A stretch of DNA of 64,000 bases from JACVRW01 sp963821275 (GTDB lineage: Bacteria > Actinomycetota > Thermoleophilia > Solirubrobacterales > Thermoleophilaceae): positions 682,001-746,000 of the forward strand of contig CAWGDF010000001.1 in NCBI GenBank assembly GCA_963821275.1. The letters are read 5' to 3'. The translations under genes and the position numbers were made by a program. This document shows, piece by piece, positions 58,867 to 64,000 of this stretch. Each line of letters begins with the position of its first letter. The stretch's first letter is position 1. Below the pieces are notes generated by a model. The model was not told the origin of the DNA. It ran no database searches and saw nothing but the letters and a program-made list of their open reading frames with translations.

Positions 58867-59360
58867 TGGCCGAGGCGCCGGCGGACGACCCACCCCCGTC
58901 CGAGCCCGCCGCGGCGCCCGACCCCGAAGCCCGCCCGGCCACGATCGCCGACATCCGCGGACTGCGCCGCTGGCTGCTGGTCGCCGTGGCCTGGGCCATC
59001 GCCGCGACCGCGATAGCGGTGATCGCGCTGGTCGTGGCCAACCGCGCGGCCGACGACCAGGAGTCCGTGCGCACCGCCGAGCAGCTCCGCCGCACCCAGG
59101 AAGAGCTGCAAACCCAGCTCGACCGCCTGGACACGCGCCTCGGCGCGCTGCCCACCGCGGATGACGTCTCCGCCCTGGACGAGCGGCTGAAGAACGTCGA
59201 GGAAGACACCGCTGCCATCCCGGACGAACTGGACCGCCTCGACGCCCGGGTCCAGACCGTCGAGGGACGGCTGGACCAGGTGGAGCGTCAGGCCGAAACG
59301 AACGGCGGCGACACCCCTACGACCGGCGACTCGGCCACCGAGGGCGACGCGCAGCCCTGA
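58866..59360 (+). CDS. Membrane protein with cytoplasmic or external coiled coil
   Basis: The 164-residue protein starts in the stop of the HNH gene (TGATG). An acidic Pro-rich N terminus is followed by one membrane helix (about 35-60, RWLLVAVAWAIAATAIAVIALVVA) and a heptad coiled coil (about 70-145: QLRRTQEELQTQLDRLDTRL, LDERLKNVEEDT, LDARVQTVEGRLDQVERQ). No family assignment. A hairpin terminator follows 13 bp after the stop. Confidence 0.7.
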   Translation: MAEAPADDPPPSEPAAAPDPEARPATIADIRGLRRWLLVAVAWAIAATAIAVIALVVANRAADDQESVRTAEQLRRTQEELQTQLDRLDTRLGALPTADDVSALDERLKNVEEDTAAIPDELDRLDARVQTVEGRLDQVERQAETNGGDTPTTGDSATEGDAQP

Positions 59361-59373
59361 CCCCGAGAAGCAC

Positions 59374-59400
59374 GAGGGGCGCCCCCTGGGAGCGCCCCTC
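59374..59400. terminator. Strong hairpin terminator
   Basis: A 9-bp perfect stem GAGGGGCGC/GCGCCCCTC (59374-59382 and 59392-59400) has a 9-nt loop, 13 bp past the stop of the coiled-coil gene. It could also end a minus-strand transcript from the block at 59401-59660. There is no long U-tract on either side. Confidence 0.6.
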
Positions 59401-59660
59401 GCATCAATGGTGCTGGACTGGCCGGCAGTGCTTCAACGACGGTCGGCGGGACCATTCCCGACCAACCCTGCCGACGGTGTCTCGGGTTGGACTCCGCAGG
59501 ACGGGGCCCAGCTCCGGTCTAGCGGCCGGACACCTCCAGGGTCCCAAAAGATCTGTCACTCAAGTTCGGACCACCTCCTTTCCCTGGTCTCCCCATTGAA
59601 GCAGACAGGGCGGCCGACCAGTGCGGAGCCGGATGACTGATTTCGCGGCCGCGTGATCGG
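59401..59660. other. Unassigned 260-bp intergenic block, candidate small RNA or tiny ORF
   Basis: Between convergent genes there is no convincing protein gene. It holds several inverted repeats: GGTC/GACC closing a GGGA/TCCC hairpin (59441-59463), CTGGTC/GACCAG (59584-59589 and 59616-59621) and CGCGGCCGCG (59644-59653). On the minus strand a perfect anti-SD complement AAAGGAGGTG (59572-59582 region) precedes TTG at 59563 by 9 nt, opening a 14-codon frame (MSDRSFGTLEVSGR) that ends at 59519. I cannot tell a small RNA from a leader-type peptide gene. A plus-strand 77-codon frame (59407-59640) shows no family resemblance. Confidence 0.35.
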
Positions 59661-59664
59661 TCAT

Positions 59665-61077
59665 CTAGCTGGCGAGCACCGCGTCGGCGCTGGGCCGATC
59701 CGAGCGCTTGCGCCCGGGCGACCGGACGAGGACGAGGACCGTGCCCGCGGCGAGCACCGCGGCCCCGACGACAAGCGCCGCACTGAACCCGTCGACGAAC
59801 GACGCCGCGCTCATACCGGGGCCCAGCCGGTCAACGTGATCGGCGAGCACGCTGCCCAGGACGGCGATGCCCAGCGCACCTCCGACCTCGCGCGCCGCGT
59901 CGTTGACCGCGGAGGCCACGCCCTGCTTCTCGTCGGGCAGCGATCCGACGATCGCCGTGGTCGCCGGGGTGGTCGCGAAGGCCATGCCGAGGCCGAGCAG
60001 CAGGCCGCCCGCCAGCAGGTGCCAGTAGGACGAGCCGGCGTCCATCGTCGAGATGACGAGGAGGCCGACAGCCATCAGCGCCAGCCCGGTCGGCCCGACG
60101 GGGCGGACCCCGACCCGCTCGACCAGGCGCGGCACCCGTGGGGCGACCGCGACCATCACCAGCGCCATGGGCGCCAGCGCCGCGCCGGCCTCGAGCGGCG
60201 AATAGCCGAGCACCAGCTGGAGGAACTGCAACAGGACGAAGATCAGGCCGAACGCCGCGAAGAACTGGACGAAGATGGAAAGCGAGCCGCTGGTGAAGCC
60301 GCGCAGCTTGAAGAGCCGCGGGTCGAGCATCGGCTCACGCCGGCGCAGCTCCCAGGTGACGAAGGCCAGTCCGACCAGCGCCGCTCCCGCGAAGCCACCG
60401 ACCACCAGCGAGTCGCCCCAGCCCCGCTGCGGACCCTCGATGAAGGCCCACACGAGGGCCGACAGGGCGAGCGCGGAGAGAGCGCCTCCGACCGGGTCGA
60501 GCGCCTTGGGCTCGTGCACGTCGTGCGCCGGCACGACTCGGAGCGTGCCCGCGAACGCGATCAGCGCGAGCACAACGCTCAAGCCGAATACCCAGGACCA
60601 CGTGGCGATCTCGAGCACGGCCCCCGAGACGAGCAGGCCGAGCAGCGCGCTGCCGCCCGCGACACCTGCCCAGGCGCCGACGGCGCGATCGCGCTCGCCC
60701 GGCGGGAAGCTCGCGGTGATGATCGACAGGGTGGTCGGCATGATCAGCGCCGCGCCCACGCCCATGACGGCCCGGATCGCGATCAGGGTCGACGGTTCGC
60801 TGACTGTGGTCGCGATCGCGGCGCCGGTGCCGAAGACCGCGAGGCCGGTCAGCAACACGCGCCGCCGGCCGAGGCGGTCGCCTAAGGCGCCGGCGGGCAG
60901 CAACAGCCCGGCGAACACGAGCGCGTAGGCGTCGACGATCCATTGAAGCTCTGTGGGAGTGGCTCCCGTGTCCCGAGCGAGGTCGGGCAGGGCGACGTTG
61001 AGGGAGGAAACCGCGCTCACCACGGTCGCGAGCGCGAAGCACATCATCACGAGGATCTTGCGGCGATCGGCTGACAT
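59665..61077 (-). CDS. MFS drug transporter, DHA2 (EmrB/QacA) family
   Basis: A transporter of about 470 residues with about 14 helices. MFS motif A is GALGDRLGRRRVLLTG. Others are LQWIVDAYALVFAGLLLP, SLNVALPDLARDTG and VASAVNDAAREVGGALGIAVLGS (DHA2 motif C-like at the C-terminal part). ATG 61077 (MSADRRKILVMM) follows a perfect AGGAGG site, so I prefer it to the ATG ten codons upstream, which lies nearer the operator. It is divergent from tetR, with a TetR operator in front. A drug or toxic-compound efflux role is a family inference. Confidence 0.88.
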   Translation of the reverse strand: MSADRRKILVMMCFALATVVSAVSSLNVALPDLARDTGATPTELQWIVDAYALVFAGLLLPAGALGDRLGRRRVLLTGLAVFGTGAAIATTVSEPSTLIAIRAVMGVGAALIMPTTLSIITASFPPGERDRAVGAWAGVAGGSALLGLLVSGAVLEIATWSWVFGLSVVLALIAFAGTLRVVPAHDVHEPKALDPVGGALSALALSALVWAFIEGPQRGWGDSLVVGGFAGAALVGLAFVTWELRRREPMLDPRLFKLRGFTSGSLSIFVQFFAAFGLIFVLLQFLQLVLGYSPLEAGAALAPMALVMVAVAPRVPRLVERVGVRPVGPTGLALMAVGLLVISTMDAGSSYWHLLAGGLLLGLGMAFATTPATTAIVGSLPDEKQGVASAVNDAAREVGGALGIAVLGSVLADHVDRLGPGMSAASFVDGFSAALVVGAAVLAAGTVLVLVRSPGRKRSDRPSADAVLAS

Positions 61078-61097
61078 CTCGGCCTCCTGACGACTAG

Positions 61098-61118
61098 GTT
61101 TCATCAATCGTTGAAATC
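61098..61118. promoter_or_regulatory. TetR operator, MFS-side copy
   Basis: Read on the minus strand it is GATTTCAAC-N5-ATGAAAC. It matches the second copy at 61140 in all 16 fixed positions, in opposite orientation. The inner arms TTTCA-N8-TGAAA form the palindrome. Confidence 0.65.
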
Positions 61119-61139
61119 AGTCTGCCATATCGTGCGCTA

Positions 61140-61160
61140 GATTTCAACACCTAATGAAAC
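61140..61160. promoter_or_regulatory. TetR operator, tetR-side copy over the start codon
   Basis: GATTTCAAC-N5-ATGAAAC on the plus strand. Its right arm contains the tetR ATG (61154-61156), and a TAGATT -10 (61138-61143) overlaps its left arm, so binding would stop tetR transcription itself. Confidence 0.65.
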
Positions 61161-61741
61161 AGGCTCCGGAGGCCAAGAAGCGCGGTCCCCGTCAGGACGG
61201 GATCCAGGCCCGCGAGGCGATCGTCGAGGCGGCGCGCAGGCAGTTCGCCGATCAGGGCTTCGAGGGCGCGACGATGCGGGCGATCGCACGCGAGGCGGGC
61301 GTTGACCCGGCCCTCGTCTCGTACTACTTCGGCTCGAAGAGCGGACTGTTCGTGGAAACGCTCCGCCTCCCGGTGAATCCGGCCGACGCCATCGCCGCCG
61401 TGCTCTCAGAGGGCACCGACGACGCCGGCAGGCGGCTAGTTACGCGCTTCCTACAGGTCTGGGACAACCCCGTCAGCGGCGAACCGGTCATCAGCGTGCT
61501 GCGCTCGGTGTCTAATCGTCCCGAGCTGATGCGCGAGTTCCTCGAGCGCCAGATCGTTCCTCGCTTCGCCGCCGCGCTCGGAGGACGCGATACGAACCTG
61601 CGCGCGACCGCGATCGCGTCGCAGATGCTGGGCCTCGCCTTCGTACGCTACGTCCTACGCGCCGAGCCGCTCGCCTCGGCGGAGCCGGAGGAGGTCGTGG
61701 CGCTCATCGGCCCGACCCTGCAGCGTTACTTCGACGGCTAG
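61154..61741 (+). CDS. TetR family transcriptional regulator
   Basis: The 195-residue repressor has the TetR HTH at about 18-65: AREAIVEAARRQFADQGFEGATMRAIAREAGVDPALVSYYFGSKSGLF (given as a span). The C-terminal ligand domain ends QMLGLAFVRYVLRAEPLASAEPEEV, as in the TetR_C_17-type group. ATG 61154 lies in an operator copy; a TAGATT box 10 nt upstream suggests a leaderless mRNA. It likely represses itself and the divergent MFS pump, released by the pump's substrate. Confidence 0.92.
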   Translation: MKQAPEAKKRGPRQDGIQAREAIVEAARRQFADQGFEGATMRAIAREAGVDPALVSYYFGSKSGLFVETLRLPVNPADAIAAVLSEGTDDAGRRLVTRFLQVWDNPVSGEPVISVLRSVSNRPELMREFLERQIVPRFAAALGGRDTNLRATAIASQMLGLAFVRYVLRAEPLASAEPEEVVALIGPTLQRYFDG

Positions 61742-61749
61742 GCCGTCGC

Positions 61750-64000
61750 CTACTCGTCGCCCTTCGCCTTCACTCCGGGCTGGGCCTCCTCGAGGCCCTC
61801 CTGCACCGGGGCGGCGGTGTCGGCCGACGTCTCCATCACGAGCGCGACGGCGCTGACGACGTCGTCCTCGCGCAGGTTCATCAGCCGCACACCCTGCGCG
61901 GGCCGTCCCTGCTCGGAGATCCCGCGCACGGCGGTGCGCTGCACCATGCCGTACTGGGAGATGAAGACGAGGTCGTGGTGCTCACGGACGATCAGGGCGC
62001 CGGCCAGGCCGCCCTTGCGCTCGGTGAGCCCGATGGTCTTGACGCCCATCGTGCCGCGGCCCTTGACCGGGTAGTCCTCGATCGGAGTGCGCTTGCCGTA
62101 GCCGTTCTCGGTGACCACGAGCAGCTCGGTGTCGGGACGCACCACGTCCATCGCGAGCACGCGGTTCTCACCCCGGTCCACGTTCATGCCCCGGACGCCG
62201 CCCGTGTCCCGGCCCATGGCCCGCACCTGGTCCTCGTTGAAGCGCGCGGCCTGACCTGAGCGGGAGACCATGATGATGTCGTCGTCGCCGCTGGTGCGAC
62301 GCACCGCCACGAGCTCGTCGTCGTCGCGGAGCTTGATCGCGATGATCCCGTCGGCCTTGATCGGCGTGTTGTAGGCGCTGAACTCCGTCTTCTTGATCAG
62401 CCCCCTGCGAGTGGCGAACACGAGGTACTTGCCCTCGTTGAAGTCGCGCGTGGCCTGCACCGCCTGGACGCGCTCGCCGTCCCGCAGCGGCAGCACGTTG
62501 ACCAGCGCGCGGCCCTTGGCCGTGCGCTGCGCCTCGGGCAGCTCGTAGACCTTCTGGCGGTAGACCTTGCCCCGGTTGGTGAAGAAGAGCAGGTAGTCGT
62601 GGGTCGACGACACGAAGAGGTGCTCGATGTAGTCCTCGTCCTTCATGTCCATCCCCATGACGCCCACACCGCCGCGCTTCTGCTGCCGGTAGGTGGCCAG
62701 TGGCAGCGACTTGATGTAGCCCGAGTGGGTGATGGAGATGACCATCTGCTGATCGGCGATCAGGTCCTCGATGTCGATCTCGTCCTCGGAGTGGGTGATC
62801 TGGGTCCGACGCTCGTCGCCGTAGCGCTCCTTGATCTCGAGCAGCTCCTCCTTGACGAGGCCCATCACCCTGGCCTCGTCGCCGAGGATCTCCCGCAGCT
62901 CGCGGATGCGCTCCAGCGTGTCCGCGTGCTCCTGGCGCACCTTGTCCGCCTCGAGCGCCGTGAGCCGGGCCAGGCGCAGGTCGAGGATGGCCTGGGCCTG
63001 GACTCGCGACAGCTCGAAGCGCTCCATGAGGCCGTCGCGGGCGCTGTCCGGATCGGGGGATGAGCGGATGAGCTCGATCACCGCGTCGATGTCGGAGATC
63101 GCGACGAGCAGGCCCTCGAGGATGTGCAGCCGCGCCTCGCGCTCGCGCAGCTCGTGCTTGGTCCGGCGCACGACCACGTCGCGCTGGTGGTCGACGTAGT
63201 TCTTGACCATCGGCAGCAGCCCGAGCGTCCGCGGCACGCCGTCGACGAGCGCGACCATGTTCACGCCGAAGGTCGTCTGCAGAGGCGTGTGCTTGTAGAG
63301 CTTGTTGAGCACCACCTTCGGCAGCGCGTCCCGCTTGAGCTCGATCACCAGCCGGATGCCCGAGCGATCGGACTCGTCGCGGAGGTCCGCGATCTCCTTC
63401 AGCCGGCCGTTCTGCACCTGCTCCGCGATCTTCCGGATCAGGCCGCTCCCGTCACCCCGCCCGTCGCCCTTGGCCACCTGGTAGGGCATCTCGGTGATGA
63501 TGATCCGCTCCTTGCCGCGCTCCATCGGCTCGATGTGCGCCTTGCCTCGCACCACCACCCGGCCCCGGCCGGTCTCGTAGGCCTCGCGGATGCCGCCGCG
63601 GCCGACGATGATGCCCCCGGTCGGGAAGTCCGGGCCGTGCAGGTGCTTCATCAGCCCGCCGACGTCGATGTCGGGAGCGTCGATGAACGCGACCACGGCG
63701 TCGATCGCCTCGCGCAGGTTGTGCGGAGGGATGTTGGTGGCCATCCCCACCGCGATGCCGGCGGCGCCGTTGACGAGCAGGTTGGGAAAGCGCGACGGCA
63801 GGACGAGCGGCTCCTGGCGCGACTCGTCGTAGTTGGGCCCGAACGCGACGGTGTCCGCGTCGATGTCGCGGAGCATCTCCGTGGCGAGGCGCGAGAGGCG
63901 GGCCTCGGTGTACCTCATCGCCGCCGCCGGGTCGTTGTCGATCGAGCCGAAGTTGCCCTGCGGATCGACCAGCGGATAGCGCATCGCGAAGTCCTGGCCG
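61750..64000 (-). CDS. gyrA: DNA gyrase subunit A (N terminus outside window)
   Basis: About 749 residues are visible. The frame is open to the window edge (GQDFAMRYPLVDPQGNFGS), so the first 85 or so residues, with the quinolone-site serine, are missing. The catalytic tyrosine is in AAAMRYTEARLSRLA. The tower and coiled-coil domains follow, and the C-terminal beta-pinwheel has the GyrA box variant QKRGGVGVMG (canonical QRRGGKG), plus six repeat blades (GKVYRQKVYELP; RRGLIKKTEFSAY; RSGQAARFNEDQVRAMGRDTGG; NGYGKRTPIEDYPVKGRGTMGV; QYGMVQRTAVRGISEQGR). It wraps DNA for negative supercoiling. The box is slightly off consensus, but the paralog parC is rare in actinomycetes, so gyrA is preferred. 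Confidence 0.93.
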   Translation of the reverse strand, partial: GQDFAMRYPLVDPQGNFGSIDNDPAAAMRYTEARLSRLATEMLRDIDADTVAFGPNYDESRQEPLVLPSRFPNLLVNGAAGIAVGMATNIPPHNLREAIDAVVAFIDAPDIDVGGLMKHLHGPDFPTGGIIVGRGGIREAYETGRGRVVVRGKAHIEPMERGKERIIITEMPYQVAKGDGRGDGSGLIRKIAEQVQNGRLKEIADLRDESDRSGIRLVIELKRDALPKVVLNKLYKHTPLQTTFGVNMVALVDGVPRTLGLLPMVKNYVDHQRDVVVRRTKHELREREARLHILEGLLVAISDIDAVIELIRSSPDPDSARDGLMERFELSRVQAQAILDLRLARLTALEADKVRQEHADTLERIRELREILGDEARVMGLVKEELLEIKERYGDERRTQITHSEDEIDIEDLIADQQMVISITHSGYIKSLPLATYRQQKRGGVGVMGMDMKDEDYIEHLFVSSTHDYLLFFTNRGKVYRQKVYELPEAQRTAKGRALVNVLPLRDGERVQAVQATRDFNEGKYLVFATRRGLIKKTEFSAYNTPIKADGIIAIKLRDDDELVAVRRTSGDDDIIMVSRSGQAARFNEDQVRAMGRDTGGVRGMNVDRGENRVLAMDVVRPDTELLVVTENGYGKRTPIEDYPVKGRGTMGVKTIGLTERKGGLAGALIVREHHDLVFISQYGMVQRTAVRGISEQGRPAQGVRLMNLREDDVVSAVALVMETSADTAAPVQEGLEEAQPGVKAKGDE

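Noticed and set aside
59407..59640. 77-codon plus-strand frame after the terminator
   Set aside because: No ribosome site, no recognisable motif, and it lies just beyond a strong hairpin; better described as part of an unassigned block.
59401..59660. T-box riboswitch, 4.5S, RNase P or tmRNA in the intergenic block
   Set aside because: The TGGNACCGCG T-box core is not present (only a weak ATGGTCCCGCC), and no signature of the other RNAs could be matched on either strand.
1..64000. CRISPR arrays, tRNA or rRNA genes, insertion sequences, prophage or integrase genes
   Set aside because: No regularly spaced repeats, cloverleaf or rRNA signature, transposase or integrase motif was seen in either strand; the HNH protein at 58255 is of a conserved chromosomal type.

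Overview
This is a GC-rich, gene-dense stretch of bacterial chromosome (about 70% GC or more by eye). The content fits an actinomycete, most likely the Thermoleophilia/Solirubrobacterales side of the phylum. The reasons are a cell-division and kinase cluster in actinobacterial order (FhaA, FhaB, PP2C, RodA/FtsW, PbpA, PknB), DUF3105 and DUF4446 proteins, a SARP regulator, a form II-like cox operon, many GTGA/ATGA gene overlaps and TANNNT -10 boxes placed 6-11 nt before start codons. The taxon is inferred from content, not from a marker-gene search. I saw no tRNA, rRNA, CRISPR array, insertion sequence or prophage.

Layout. 1-7.3 kb: end of a PLP aminotransferase, a MarR/esterase pair sharing an operator, a large SARP-ATPase regulator, the decayed tail of a LuxR gene, and two exported proteins. 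7.3-14.8 kb: a complete minus-strand molybdenum hydroxylase operon (CoxS-CoxL-CoxM, MoxR ATPase, VWA protein, two XdhC parts, MocA cytidylyltransferase). 14.8-18.2 kb: a hydrolase, a DUF3105 protein and an exported peptidoglycan amidase. 18.2-29.4 kb: surface-glycan genes (sugar transferase, glycosyltransferases, O-antigen ligase-like protein, formyltransferase) with two exported proteins. 29.4-32.9 kb: a zinc-ribbon adenylate cyclase/ATPase/TPR protein behind a CRP-like site. 33-38.3 kb: LytR_C protein, CapD-like dehydratase, DUF354 protein and DegT aminotransferase. 38.3-40.9 kb: DedA, UppP and PurM. 41-45.6 kb: a DsbA-fold protein, a discoidin-tailed kinase, a universal stress protein and an amino acid permease. 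45.6-55.7 kb: the division/kinase cluster with ddl at its end. 55.8-59.4 kb: CARDB protein, DUF4446, prephenate dehydratase, HNH protein and a coiled-coil protein. 59.4-61.7 kb: an unexplained 300-bp intergenic block, then a divergent MFS/TetR pair with twin operators. 61.75-64 kb: most of gyrA, cut by the window edge.

How they work together. The cox operon encodes three enzyme subunits plus the machinery to make and insert the MCD cofactor. Its large subunit has the RGAGR loop rather than the cysteine loop of true CO dehydrogenases, so the substrate is open. The dehydratase, aminotransferase and formyltransferase could together make an N-formylated amino sugar for the surface polymer assembled by the glycosyltransferases. 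UppP and Ddl supply lipid carrier and D-Ala-D-Ala for the wall machinery of the division cluster.

Points worth a second look: a two-copy structured intergenic element (7264-7315 and 40859-40911) with a compensating base pair; genes that appear to start with CTG (moxR-like, a GT2 and uppP); a CRP-type palindrome exactly at -41 of a predicted leaderless cyclase promoter; single-base frame breaks in both pbpA and the PP2C gene; the 59.4-59.66 kb block; and the twin 21-bp TetR operators.
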